NCBI GenBank assembly: GCA_036877525.1
Contig: JAZGTH010000068.1
Span: 3,924,001-3,988,000, forward strand
Source of the DNA: Chromobotia macracanthus
Lineage: Eukaryota > Chordata > Actinopteri > Cypriniformes > Botiidae
Reading direction: 5' to 3'
DNA: 64,000 nt
The notes under the pieces were generated by a model. It was given only the letters and a program-made list of their open reading frames with translations, was not told the origin of the DNA and did no database searches. The position numbers were made by a program, and so were the translations under genes. This document shows, piece after piece, positions 23,796 to 35,306 of the stretch (the first letter of the stretch is position 1; the number at the start of each line of letters is the position of its first letter).

Positions 23796-24036
23796 GGGGT
23801 AGTTGTGGCCTACTGGTTAGTGAGTTGTGCTCGCAATCAGAAGGTTGCTGGTTTGATTCCAGTGTTGGTGGATAACAACTAAAGTGCCCTTGAGCAAGGC
23901 ACCCAACCCCAGGCTGTTCCCCGGGCACAGTAGTGTGCTGCCCACCTCTCTGTGTGCGTGTGTGTTTATGAGTTAAATGCAGAGGTCACATTTTGGGTAT
24001 GGGTTACTATATCTGACAAATGTCACTTTTTCTTCA
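23796..24036 (+). mobile_element. V-SINE, near full length
   Basis: The element has a tRNA-like head with box A TGGCCTACTGG (23806-23816) and box B GGTTTGATTCC (23850-23860). The conserved V-SINE core follows (TGCCCTTGAGCAAGGCACCC, about 23886-23905, then CCCCGGGC). The 3' tail GGTATGGGTTACTATATCTG runs into a T-rich end. The order matches the DANA/Mermaid/HE1 type known in fishes. Two partial copies lie at 35248-35306 and 54341-54470, both inverted. Confidence 0.88.
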
Positions 24037-24380
24037 CTTATGCCACATTATAGGAGCTTAGTGAGAACTCAACGAGCTTAAAGGAGTCAAAAAACTTCCC
24101 TGCAAACTAATTTTGAAAGTTTATCTGCTGATGTTGCTGTTGGACAATGAGTGATTTACACATTACTCGATTTTGTATTTTGTAAATATTGTTTTTATTT
24201 TATTTTTGTACTGTTGATTTTCTCATTTAAATTTTTACCTCCTCAGGGAAAATGCCCCTGGTCAACAGAGAAAATCTAGTACACTTTATGATGAATGACT
24301 GCGATAATCATTTCTCTATGAGAGAATTTTAATAGCCTACAGTTAAAGTATACAAAACAATACAGGATCTGAAGCAAATA
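24037..24380. other. Gene-free spacer between mobile elements
   Basis: AT-rich DNA between the V-SINE and the Tc1-like relic, with no other feature. Confidence 0.5.
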
Positions 24381-24382
24381 TG

Positions 24383-25156
24383 TACACTGCCGGTCAAAAG
24401 TTTAGGATCATTACTAATATTTATCACATTCTTGAATAATGGTCTGCTGGTCAAATGCACTGAGAAGGACAAATGTCCTTCTCTTTGAGAGGACACTGTG
24501 AAGATCACAACCTTCCTTTGTGTCGGCCAGATGATGAGACTCCACTACAAGGGACAAGCCTGAAGGGGGGATTTTGGCACCTGCTCTGCCCTGGGTGGGG
24601 TCCATCTGCAAGAGCATTCAGAGGGGGCTGCCTCTGGGGTCAGAATGCTGGGGTTCAACCACAACAATGCAGGATGTGCTTAACCGCCTCAATCTGCGTC
24701 TTGACTGTTAAGAACTGGCAGACAAAATTCTCACCAAACAGGCCACCGTGAAAGATAGGAGCGCCAAGAAAAAGTACTTTTTCAGCATCACAAGGTTTAG
24801 CCAGAGATGTCGCTCCTGGATATCCATAGTTGACATCGCTTAGCCCAGCGCCCATGTCGTGACTGTCGCCGCCCTTAGGGTGAGGTCCATTGCAGTACAC
24901 ATAAATGCACCGCAATGACAGAGTGATTGGTCCCATCTATTCTGGGCTCTTATTGGCTGCTTTTTTTCTCATTATTTTGTCCAAATCATTTCAAAAACAA
25001 TTTTTTAATTAAAATTTTCTAATAACAAGTTAATATGCTGGCATTATTATTTTTTGTCTACAATAATAATTTTAAACATTTACGCAAACGGCTTCAGATA
25101 AAAATCTCATATGAAACATTTCAGGCAAATGATTCTAAACTTGACAGGTAATGTAA
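24383..25156. mobile_element. Tc1/mariner-like relic
   Basis: The left end (24383-24412, CACTGCCGGTCAAAAGTTTA) is inverted at the right end (25127-25156, ATGATTCTAAACTTGACAGG..). Both are TA-flanked, as expected for Tc1-type insertions in fish. The right copy has small deletions. No transposase frame is visible: the inside is a GC-richer block (about 24470-24960) with two opposing frames of about 92 codons that match no transposase motif. A perfect 22-base palindrome (24462-24483) sits at the left junction. Confidence 0.7.
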
Positions 25157-27224
25157 ATATCCTAAAAGAAAGAGAATCTGCTGATTAAATATCACATTCA
25201 TGACATTTTCCTACAGCTCTAAGCCGTCACCAGGCATTATTCCATGCAACAGGAAATGCAGATGTATGGTATATGTAATATGTTATATATTTTTCCAAGC
25301 ATATTTCAATACAACTACTCTCACCTTCAAAAGCTTTCAAGGAAATAAGAGACATAAAAAACAGCAACGCTAAAGAGAGCCAGCGCTGGCACACAGATGA
25401 TTTGTTAACACATTGGCTTGGTAACTAAAGACAGTATAATAGTAGGAAAGAATGAGGCCAGATTTTTACCCATGGCCAACTATCCTGTTTCATTGCTTTA
25501 TTCTGTCTTTCAGAAGATGAGACTCCTGAAAATGGACCTGTTGATTTAAATGTCATTTTTTCCACCTTTGCTTCAATAAATGAACCAGATTTGGCCTGAA
25601 TTTCAAGCTAAGGTTTGGAAGACAGAAACAGATGCACTGTGCACATACTAAGCAGGATAATCACCTTGTGCAACTCGTCCAGGTAAGATTGTCATATGGA
25701 AGATTATGAAGTAACTTTGTCTGTGAGACACTGATTGTGAAAAGCACAGACTCTCTGACATGTATTAGGTTACGTTTCTATGGATGTGATGAGCTGCTTG
25801 GGTCAAATGTTGACATAATTCTGACATGACAGCTGTTATCGGCTGAGTCTTTTAATAGTATGACTTGATTTACATCCGATGTCATATCCATAAATTCATG
25901 GGAGTTGTGAACCTGGGAATTATTTGTTCATTGTTAAGCTTGACATGGATGTTATATACTCACATACTAATTATGTTTTTTATTATTATACCTTTATGGC
26001 TTGCTGGAATACTTGATTCTGATTGGTCAATCAGTGTATAGTGTGGTCAAACAGCTTTCTATAATGATTATTGAGCTATTTTAATCAGGTCACTCAAATA
26101 TGAAACCACTTTTGTCACTTTGGCGGGGATCATTTTGCAATAATTACAGGCTGACTGCATGTTATTTCTTACACATAAGTGCTATAAGAACAACAAAACG
26201 AATTCATTTTAGTTTATTTAAAATAATTATAGTGCAACCCAGTAGTGTCCCCTGACTATAAATTTAGGCGGGGCAGATTCTGGGTTGTATCGTAGGCTAT
26301 ATGATTAACATATTATTATCTGCCAGTCTGCTAGCGGAATCCGTTTAACATTTAAATGACTGAATGCATTCAGAAGAGCTCTAGCGTCCTTCCATAATTC
26401 AGCCTGAGAGTGGCGCTCTAATGTTGATTGGCAAGCCCAATCATATAGAATGCTATCTTAGAACACATTAGTAGTATTATTGTGCTTGAATATTGAAGTT
26501 GTGGAAAAATTCAGGAGGAAAACAGTAACTGACTGGATGTTGAACTGGGGTGTTTAACAAAACAAGCACAAACAAACATTTTTTAATATTTTGTATTGGT
26601 TGTTTTAGTTCTTATGCAATTGTAAGCATTTTGTAAGGGCCTGCTCCAATTTATTTAACAAGCAATTCACAAAGGCAACATTTAGACAAAGTATAAATCG
26701 TTCAGTTATTTGAGTCATTTCATTACTTCAATTTAGCCCGCCGTTGTTTCATGTTTGCCAATTTTTCGAGGACTGCTTAAAGCATTAAATTGTATGTTCA
26801 CAACACAGTCATGCAGACTGATATGGACTTTGCTGACGTGGATTGACATAACATTGTCCAGAACTAAGTTCACATAATGTAAAAACTGTAGGGGCAGCCT
26901 CAAATCTGCCTATGGCTCTACGTTAGGGCTCCCTGCATTTCCATTTTTCACCACAGATTAACACTGGGGAAAATGTGGGGTGCTGTTGAGCTCGGGAAGT
27001 TAGAGGCAGCCTCTGCCCCATTTAGTATGATCATTACATTACAGAAGGCAGCCAAGCTACAGATTTACAGATTTAGCTCTCTGGGCAACCAAACACACGG
27101 TCACTTCTATAATATGCTCTGTTACAATTACAATCAATCAATAAGCATTAAGGGTTGTGCTGCCACCCCAGATATTGGGGTTCTGTTCTAACGGCAGGTC
27201 TGTGTTATAAGTATATATACACTA
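25157..27224. other. Gene-free stretch
   Basis: About 2 kb without a gene. At 26003-26060 the phrase GATTCTGATTGGTCAAT resembles 32318-32350 and 50784-50830, hinting at an old dispersed repeat. A donor-like CCAGGTAAGAT occurs at 25677-25687, but no convincing exon precedes it. Confidence 0.4.
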
Positions 27225-27352
27225 TCACTAGACTGAGTGACCTGGGTTCAAGCCCTGCCTCAACCACCTTTAGTACAATCTGTTTCAGGTCAATGTAGCT
27301 CAGGAAAAACCCATGTTCTTGGTTCAAACTCCTCTCAAGGATTGCTTTAAAC
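27225..27352 (+). mobile_element. Probable tRNA-SINE with dispersed-repeat body
   Basis: A tRNA-type box B (GGGTTCAAGCC, about 27244-27254) leads into a roughly 70 base body shared with 19221-19291. The combination suggests a SINE family not represented elsewhere in this window. The 5' head is eroded, and the 3' end after 27352 is not defined by a tail. Confidence 0.5.
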
Positions 27353-28439
27353 CTTCTTCCAGAGGAACCATATAAACAGCTTACTGTGTGTCTGGTGTAA
27401 ACCTTTTTAACTGGGCCTTTCATTTGAGATTCAGACACCGGTCACACGGGAGATGTTCATTATAGTGTCAAACCAGACAGTAGTGTTGAGTTCCTTTTCT
27501 CAAAGAACCAAAGCTACATATGTAACCTGAGATGTTGACAAAGACATTTACTGAACATAAGAGCAAGTTATAAAACACTCACCCACAAACTCATTACAAA
27601 TCTGTTAACCTTGGTCACCAACATAATTTAAATAATCACAAGACCCACTTGTGCCCACTTGTGTCATTACATAATGCAAAGAGAAGTCTAGTTACAGTCC
27701 ACTAATTTAATTAACCAGACCATGAAGTTATACATCATTTTTCAGAAGCGCTTCTCACTTGTTATAGAGTAAAAATGAAGGTGACCTCACATACATCGGT
27801 TTTCTGGCACTGTTAATAGGTGTCTTGTTATGTGCCAAGAGATTTTGATGGTCCCAAAATTCAATATCTCTGTCATATTGGATTGGAAGCATACTGGAAG
27901 CATCAACAATATAAACTGCTGCAGCTAGATGTATTTAGATATTTAATACTTGATCACATTTTGTCTAAACATTATTTGGACAATAATTGTTTTTTTCAGG
28001 TTGACCTCTGTAAAAGAACATTTCCAGCGTGTAGTGAATAAACACAGGAGCAGCTATTTACAGAATGGAGCATACTTCCAAAAATGCTGAATGACAATAT
28101 ATCGCTGTTTGAGACTATTACTTTAGTTAATTTTATGGGCTAAACCACTGGCATCCACATTATGCATGTCAGTCTTACTCATAAATTTGGGAGTGATTTG
28201 TGCATTCTGTACACAATCATTTAGGGAATTTATACCCGTATTTAAATCGCAAAACATTTTGCGCCAAGGATGTGGTCATAATTAATTTCAATTCTTAGTT
28301 TTCTAAATCAAACAAACATTCTTTGTGCCAAACACCGAAATGTTCAGCACCTGTAAAAATGTCAAAGAGAAGTCCTACAGCGCTCAGTCAAAAAGGGTTT
28401 TAGAAATTGACTTCTGTGCAAGCTCCACATAAACTCAGA
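27353..28439. other. Gene-free stretch
   Basis: AT-rich unique DNA with one short frame (27820-28041, +) of no recognisable character. Confidence 0.45.
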
Positions 28440-28980
28440 AATGACTGATTACCTCCCAGATTAAATTACCACACAACGCTGGTGAGATAATTCAGGTGGG
28501 AATTTTCTCCTGGGTGGTGCAATAAAAAAAAGCACAGACGTTCCAATTGAGATCAATAAACTAGACTTGCACCTGTAAACCTTGTAATTACTTGATGTCC
28601 CCATGTAATACACACATTGTTTCAATAATGCTAGTGTCTGAACAATCTCAGTGCTTTAACTTCTAAAATTCAGCGGTAAAAAATATGGGTATGAAAAATG
28701 TGTTTTTAAACAACAACAGCACATACACACACCTGGGCTTGGCTCCACCTGCTCCCTCTGCTCAGTACTGCATGAAGAGGCTTGTGCTGGAACTCAGTCA
28801 ACAGCACATGCACCGTTTCAAATAGCAGTACTGTCCTCCAGAGATGCATGGATGGCCCATTTCTACCTCAAAGTTAGCCAAGGGGAGTGCACTAGCAGCT
28901 GGTAATTACCGTGCATATGGCTCACCCCCTTAATTAGCACCAACACTCCAAGTTTCTATTGAGTTTCGATTTGATTTCAT
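28440..28980. promoter_or_regulatory. Candidate non-coding regulatory island
   Basis: Complex unique sequence with GGTAATTACC (about 28901-28910, a palindromic homeodomain site), CTTAATTAGCAC (about 28930-28941) and E-box CACCTG motifs. No coding frame. Style-based call. Confidence 0.35.
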
Positions 28981-29511
28981 TCTGTTTAAGAGACAATTTA
29001 AAAAACAGTGGCACAAAACAGGCTCGGCATGAGTATGGGAGCTTTCACAGATATTTTAAGTGATGTTGTGACAAATAAAATCCTGATTTGGCAGGGTGAT
29101 GTAAGACACAAGCAACTTTATCACTTACACCAATGATACAGTTTTGTAACTTCCTGTATACACCGCAGTATTTTAATCAAGCATAAAACGGGTTGTAAAA
29201 GTATGGAGCCCCCCTAAGGACAACACTAGAAGAAATTTGTTTTACGAACTCGGAAGATCTGCCTGTGCTTGTTTAATATGTGCTTTCAGTGCATAAACTG
29301 TAATCTTTAATATGTAGACCAATCTTTCACTAAACAATTCATGTCCACAAATTTATAAACTGTATCCTCCATTTTACAGTCAACCCTCAAACAATTATAA
29401 CTCAATATCTTTCAGGCATTTGACTATTTTTTTATTATTATTCAAAGAGCTGCCATTGGTTGATGTAATGTAAAAGAAAAATGGGAGGGCTTTTTGAACC
29501 TGTGTCCACAT
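28981..29511. other. Gene-free stretch
   Basis: AT-rich DNA, nothing recognised. Confidence 0.45.
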
Positions 29512-29514
29512 TCC

Positions 29515-29640
29515 AACACACTAAGCCATGCAGTTGGTGGGGGTTCAAATCATGCTTGCAACATTTCCTGATCCAGATCCCGTTTTTTTCTACCTATAAT
29601 GTCCTGTCCTATCTTACTGTCTTCACAAATAAAAACTCCA
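29515..29640 (+). mobile_element. tRNA-derived SINE, second family, truncated
   Basis: A box B (GGTTCAAAT, 29542-29550) is followed by GCTTGCAACATTTCCTGATC and a C/T-rich middle with TCCTGTCCTATCTTACTGTC. The end is CAAATAAAAA. The organisation matches the copy at 1218-1345. The upstream half of the tRNA-like head is mostly lost. Confidence 0.6.
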
Positions 29641-30037
29641 GAAAGTAACCTTATAAAATTAACATTCGCATTAATACTCTTTTTCAGGTTTCCATTTTAA
29701 ACAGCAGTCCTGGTTTATTATAAAGCATTTCCCCTCAGAAATTCCTCCTAACACTAGATACCCAATATCTCTTTATTATTTTATAGCAATTCTCAGACCT
29801 CTTTTTCAGCATGACAGATATTATGACTATGCCAAGAGCAGAGTGGAAAAAGCAGAGAGAATAGATGCTGTCCTCAGGAGAAAAGTAAATAGACTAATAC
29901 AAAACAGAAAAACTGCCAAAGAAGCACAATTGACCTGAAAACTGTTTTGTATTGGTATGTTTCTCATTTTGCAATATCACTTGTCTATTGTTTTTGTAAT
30001 AAAGTTTATTATAATACGTTATTATATATATATATAT
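29641..30037. other. Gene-free stretch
   Basis: AT-rich DNA ending in a TA tract (30022-30036) that abuts the inverted-repeat element. Confidence 0.45.
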
Positions 30038-30117
30038 TTTGGCTGTCGTCTCTATTTCTTTAAGATTTCTTTAACGTGTTTATTAAAGAAATAACGTCTA
30101 TTTCTTTAATGTGTGTG

Positions 30118-30148
<31 letters not shown>

Positions 30149-30250
30149 GTTTTCAGGCATTTATTTGGTGATCACGGTCTTACGATGTGACAAAATATCA
30201 AATGGTGTGATCATCATGGAAATCTTAAAGGAATAGAGACGACAGCCAAA
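30038..30250. mobile_element. 213 bp MITE with 32 bp terminal inverted repeats
   Basis: The left arm (30038-30069) and right arm (30219-30250) are inverted copies identical at 31 of 32 positions; each contains GGCTGTCGTCTCTATT or its complement. The inside holds a second inverted pair around ATTAAAGAAATA (about 30081-30109) and a 32 bp TG/TA/CA palindrome (30111-30142). There is no open frame. A near-perfect match between arms means a young insertion or recent gene conversion. I do not recognise the family. Confidence 0.8.
30111..30148. repeat. Compound microsatellite forming a palindrome
   Basis: (GT)4(AT)8(AC)7. The part 30111-30142 is a perfect 32 bp palindrome inside the MITE. Confidence 0.9.
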
Positions 30251-31100
30251 GAAGTTTTTTTCAAACTAATTTTTTTGGAAACATAAATTAAAATGCTTTT
30301 TTGTTTCTAGAAGATAAAAGTATTAATCATAAGAGAACTGCTATTTCAGCACAAAAAGCCTGTTCGTGTATACATGCACTGTTTAGAATTACAGGAAAGC
30401 ATGATTCTATTTATACAGCAATGGCAAAGTGCTTGTGTATTTCGTTTGTCAAGACAACAAAACAAAATGACTGATCAATAACATGAAAGCCTGTATGAAT
30501 TGACGTCATAAAGAAACAATGCAGGCTACTAGACATAATGTCCTCTAAGCTTTTAGCTTGTTTCCAGTTAAAGCTGGAAACTTCCACTGGGTCAGTGCAT
30601 TAGAGCAGCAGTCCAGAACTAATGATAACACACAGAATCTTGGTGGCTTATTCTGAATTTCCAAATACTGCACACTGTGACGACTGTGAAGAGAAGTCGC
30701 GTTCAGTGGATCATCTGTGAGTATTATTTGTGGCTGTAAAAACCACATCACATGACTTTTTCTTGACTAGAACATTCCAGAAGTAATAACAAACTAGTTG
30801 ACATGGCAATACAAAACACTGGTCCACATCTCAGATGTATGGATGATGTATGAACTTTGACCCTCATGTTCCACTGCTTCAAAGGTGTCTTCATCAAGCC
30901 TGTCCTATTAAAATGCATTTTAGTTTGTTAAGTTCAGTGTGGAAAAACACCATCATTGAGTGTAAGTTTACCCTCAGTGGCTCATTGCCTGTGAACGAGT
31001 GATAGTTGCAGAATTCCCTTCAGGTGAAGGTTGAACGACCATTACTTTGATACAGTCAACAAAAATGCCTATTTTCTATGTTAAAAAAATTAAGACTTAC
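30251..31100. other. Gene-free stretch
   Basis: Unique DNA with no recognised gene. It would be intron if the minus-strand exon candidate at 31101-31183 is real. Confidence 0.4.
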
Positions 31101-31183
31101 CTTTGTTGGTGGACAGTAGTGGAGCAGACATAGAAAGAAAGAGAGAGAAAGAAAGAAAAACATGGTTAGAAAAACTTTCGCGT
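31101..31183 (-). CDS. Possible small exon, unproven
   Basis: On the minus strand a strong donor (AAAG then GTAAGTC, boundary at 31101/31100) lies 83 bases after an acceptor-like TTTTTATCAG (boundary at 31184/31183). An ATG at 31163-31161 gives 21 codons ending exactly at the donor in phase 0. The predicted peptide is rich in Phe and Leu and would resemble the start of a signal peptide. Much of it is encoded by a low-complexity CTTT/CTCT tract (31131-31160), so chance is likely. No neighbouring exon is recognised. Confidence 0.2.
31131..31160. repeat. GA-rich simple repeat
   Basis: Purine-only GAAA/GAGA tract on the plus strand. Confidence 0.85.
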
Positions 31184-31851
31184 CTGATAAAAATGAAGAA
31201 TATATATTCCTGTTCTATCTGTTAGGCCTCTGAATATTTCTAAGATGTCTTCCTTGTCCGTCTTGAATCAGGTGGGCACATTGACATAACGCTGTGTAAC
31301 GCATTGCATTACCTGTGTAAACATCATGACAGAAAATCAAATAATAATGCTCTGGTGAAAATTTCCCAGAAATACATACCACTATTCCTCAAATTTACCT
31401 TCCTTTTTAATATTAGCCCCGAACTACAAGCCACAACAGGCCTATCAAATGAAATTTTCAGCGCTTGAATGTTAATAAAAAAGCGAATCAAACCAAACAG
31501 TACATGAAGATAAAAACAAGGACGTCCTTTGCACAGAAGAGGTGCTGTATTGATAAAGCTCAGCTGTCAACATTGTTAAAGGTTAACATCATTTCTTCCA
31601 GTCGGCGTGTGTAATGGAGTGCTTTCATCACACGCCGAATGATTCACAGCTATGTGGAAAGGGGAAGACTCCACACTGAGAGTAACAAATGCTAATCTGC
31701 TTCCTAAACCCTTTGTCACACCTTTGACTTGATTGTTGGTTCATGGGGCTCGGACAGAGAGCAAATTGAAGTGAATGGTTCACATGTCTCAACTTCAAAA
31801 CTAAAATCCGCATGTGGCCATATTGTAATTGTCTGTCAATCATGTCAATCA

Positions 31852-31893
31852 TTATCACTGAAGAACAAGTGTTACCTTGTTCTTCAATGATAA
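31852..31893. other. Hairpin with 17 bp stem
   Basis: TTATCACTGAAGAACAA (31852-31868) pairs with TTGTTCTTCAATGATAA (31877-31893) with a single mismatch across an 8-base loop. An alternative stem AAGTGTTACC/GATAACACTT overlaps it, so two folds compete. A GT tract follows at 31903. Confidence 0.6.
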
Positions 31894-31902
31894 CACTTAC
31901 AG

Positions 31903-31918
31903 GTGTGTGTGTGTGTGT
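31903..31918. repeat. GT microsatellite
   Basis: (GT)8. Confidence 0.9.
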
Positions 31919-32639
31919 TTATAGATTAATATTCTAGCTTTACTGGCATCGTACAAAAACAACTTTACAGCGCCAAAGCATCAGGTATTTCTGTATGGCC
32001 GATGCTTTGGTCCATGGCCCTAACAGCCACTGTGGCATGTGGGGGCCCTGGCCCTAAGCAGGGGGGCCCTCAAGGGGTTATGATGACCCAATTAATTTCT
32101 TCTGGTTAGGAGGAAGTTACATCAGAGCCGGCATATAATGCACAGCGTCTACACAGATTTGTAATACAGGATAAAAGTTTTAACGTCAGAATTACAGTTG
32201 TGGCGATCACATGCTGAAAAGGTGAACGTTGTTTCTCACAGACTGCTGATGTGCTGATTGACAATGTTTGTAGACCATTTGAACTGACAGAAATCCAGAA
32301 ACCTGATTATAAAATGGATAATTCCAATCCTGGATGCTGATTGGTCAATAGTCATGCTCTATTAAAATGCTCATTATCTCTGCTACAAACTTGCATGATG
32401 TCAGTGGTTGAGGGTGTGACTGGCTCATAGTTTATGGAGGCCATACATACAGTACATACACACACAAATATGCAAAAATGCAGTTGAAAATATCAATAAA
32501 ATAGAAATGACTAGAAAACAGTATATATTCCTACTGCAAATGATCACATAGCTTTTTTACATGCTATAAATGTATAGAGTAAATAATGTAACACTAAGAC
32601 TGTGTGAAGGTCATTTTCAGGTTATTCTAATCTTTAAAC
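31919..32639. other. Gene-free stretch with GC-rich patch
   Basis: A GGGGGCCC..GGGGGGCCC patch lies at 32041-32077 and resembles 52477-52520, probably repeat-derived. The segment 32318-32372 shares GCTGATTGGTCAAT with 26003-26060. No gene. Confidence 0.4.
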
Positions 32640-32960
32640 ATCTTCGCTCACAAGACACACGCAAGCATTTCCAATAACTGGCAGAAGATGCGTGTGCACT
32701 CGACGGCTCTGATATGGCTAGTTAATATGCGTGCGCGTTTGTGTATTCACATTACCCATGAGGCTAATCATGAATATCCCTAGCATCAAAGCTATAGACT
32801 GGAGAGTGAGGGAGTGCAAGGACGAATGAGAGACTCTGCTCTTAGATGTTCCCAGTGAAAAGCAAATGGAGCGCACACCATTTTGTACCTCTGCTGTAGA
32901 GTTTTAACAAATAATGACATTGCCTTGAGGGAGAAGCCAGCATGTGGTGCTTTACGTTGA
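32640..32960. promoter_or_regulatory. Candidate non-coding regulatory island
   Basis: Complex unique sequence with GGCTAGTTAATATGC, GGCTAATCATGAATAT and CCATTTTG motifs; no coding frame. Style-based call. Confidence 0.3.
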
Positions 32961-34339
32961 GTTACCGTGCTCTGCCAGCCATGGATTTGAACACATTTAT
33001 GAGAATGTGATGTTCAGAGGCAACATTTTTGTTCTATATTTACTGTCACACATCTATCCTGTTTGCTCACAAGAAAGTAATGAAGCGCAGCGATGGCTCA
33101 GTCTGGCTAAGTCTAACTGCGCCGTAAAGGAAAAGAGAAAAAAATGGACAAAGGGTTGTTTGATGACGTCTTCCTGCAAAATTAGAAGACTTTGGAGAGT
33201 CAGACCATCTGCAAACTAAGAGGGGATGAACATATAACAACCACTCCCCTCCAATGGTTAGTCTGCTGCGAGCTGTGAAACATCTACTTTTCTAGGTTCA
33301 ATTAATTCCCATTGGTAAAAAAAAACAAGCCACGTCCCCCATTTTTTCTGTTTCAGTCTGAATTACAGCACATTACAGAAGTTGGTTGCAATTTCTGGTT
33401 CACGCAGACGATTAAGTATTTTTTCTAGTGGAAGATTTGTGTATTTTTTGTATTTAGTTTTTTGCTGTATCAGGACTGATACAGTAGCTTAGAGCTACAG
33501 CTAAATCTACAGTTTCAAAGCAGCTTCTGCATCAAAACACAAATAATAATAATGGTAATACGATGAAAAAAATGCTTCTGTGATACTGTACTAACTTATA
33601 TTGAAGAGAAGATGGGAAATTCAATTATACAGTGTCTGGTAAGTGGAACAAGAAACCTGGCCCAGCGAATCACCCACACACAATGAAGTGCAGTTTACCC
33701 AGCCTCCCCTGACAGTACAAGAACAACATCAATCAATCACCCACACAGGACAAGTGTCATGACAATAGCCATCAAGGCCCATTTACATGCATGTGTGCAT
33801 GTGTAACCTGTATAATCGCTCGAGTTAAATGATGTCTCCAGATATTGCATCTGCAATGTGTGTTTTCAATTACATCTCACTCAGGATTTGCCTAAACAAT
33901 AAAGATTCATTATTTTTCTTGGCCTCTTCCCATGTACTGGAAAGGCTTTTGCAGAATGAGCAGGATTCTTGTAAAACTACATTGTTGGGATGTTTTGAGA
34001 GAGTGTTTTTTTTTTCAGTTTTAAGTGGTGACCTCACAGGAGTCCATAAATACCCTTAATATTAAATATTCAACATAAACAGATTTTTGACGTGGCATGG
34101 GCCGCATATCAATGGCATAATTATATAAATACAAGCTAACACAAAGCATTTACAAAAAAGTGAATCAAACACTAAGGCCAATCGCCAAAGTGGAAGTCAT
34201 GAAAATAATAATGAGTTTGGTCTTGTTTTCTTGTAAAAATATTTATACATCCTTTAAACATTTTTATAATTATGTCGATTCTTCTTATCCCACCGGCAAA
34301 GTTTTGTCCTTCATTTTAACCAAAAATCTGTAGTTAGAT
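32961..34339. other. Gene-free stretch
   Basis: Frames at 32944-33219 and 33829-34059 (+) are below 92 codons and featureless. No repeat recognised. Confidence 0.45.
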
Positions 34340-34344
34340 TTATA

Positions 34345-34520
34345 TGCATGCTTAAAGCAAGAAAAACAAGGTAAGACAAATAAGCCTAATTCAAGACCTG
34401 TTTCCTTAAATCAAGTCTCACAATCTTACAAGATCTGGCTTTGTAAGTAAATGTAGCTGGTCTACAGAATACTGAGGTATTTCTATTTTGCTGAAAACAA
34501 GACAACAAATACAGATTAGG
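34345..34520. mobile_element. Possible MITE remnant
   Basis: The phrases GCTTAAAGCAAGAAAAACA, CCTTAAATCAAGTCT and GCTGAAAACAAGACAACAAA resemble the repeated AAACAAG/CTTAA vocabulary of a common cyprinid MITE type. No terminal inverted repeat is clear, so the call is tentative. Confidence 0.3.
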
Positions 34521-35247
34521 GAAATGATTTGTGCAGTGCATCAGAGGATATAACAACCAGCTTATTTCCTTTTCTCTCTTTGACAGAAGTTTCCAGAAGA
34601 AAATTAGCCTCAGAAATTGCAGACATGAACACTTTTTTTCCATTTCTCCCCAATTCACTCAATTGCATAGAGCAAAACGTTTTTAAATGAACTACTTGTG
34701 CCCACTTGAGAGACACATTTATGTCTCTTTAACATGCTTGGCAATTTAGTGCCGTTTTAAAAGATTTCTCCTGCTTTTAGGGCCACCTTTCAAACCTCCA
34801 TAGACCTGACAATGACCTCAATGGAGTTAAAACGAACAATTAAGACCAATATCTGTGACCTGATGCTTGAGGCTATACTGACACTTCTCTGCTTTATCGA
34901 GACTGTTTATGCGTTTCTGGCGTTTTTTAAGCATCTACTTCTTATACAAATCCATTCACAAAATAAAGTTGTCTACAGCACCACTGCTAATCTTCACAAG
35001 CTGAAGCATGCAGCAGCGTTTTCATCTGTATCCATTTACTGTATCCATTCCATTTTCTCTTTACTTTTGTGTTCCTGTGTTCTGATTTGATAGTTTAGTG
35101 CTAAAGGAAACTTTGAGGAAATGATTTTAGTCTCACGCTGAGACTAAGCCTGATCCCTACCATTAAGATTAACCGCGTCTCAGAGTGAGATCATAACTGC
35201 ATAAACTTAGTCTCCTGGCATACTGTAGATATTGGAAAAAAAGGAAT
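34521..35247. other. Gene-free stretch
   Basis: Short frames only (34516-34716 -, 34812-35090 +), no family features. Confidence 0.4.
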
Positions 35248-35306
35248 TGACAAATTTGTCAGACATGGTAACCCATACCCGACCTCTGCATTTAACCCAT
35301 CACGAG
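35248..35306 (-). mobile_element. V-SINE 3' tail fragment
   Basis: Read on the minus strand, GGGTTAAATGCAGAGGTC, then GGTATGGGTTACCATGTCTG and ACAAATTTGTCA match the tail of the V-SINE at 23796-24036. Core and head are absent, so this is a 5'-truncated insertion, as expected for retroposition. Confidence 0.75.

Noticed and set aside
23796..23870. Functional tRNA gene
   Set aside because: It runs directly into the V-SINE core and tail, so it is a retroposon head.
24473..24936. Transposase within the Tc1-like relic
   Set aside because: Neither the plus nor the minus frame shows Tc1 DNA-binding or DDE-type motifs.
25655..25687. 27-base microexon before CCAG/GTAAGA
   Set aside because: The donor is good, but the upstream acceptor has no pyrimidine tract and no coding neighbour is seen.
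30111..30148. CRISPR array or tandem gene repeat
   Set aside because: A dinucleotide compound microsatellite, not spaced repeats; eukaryotic context.
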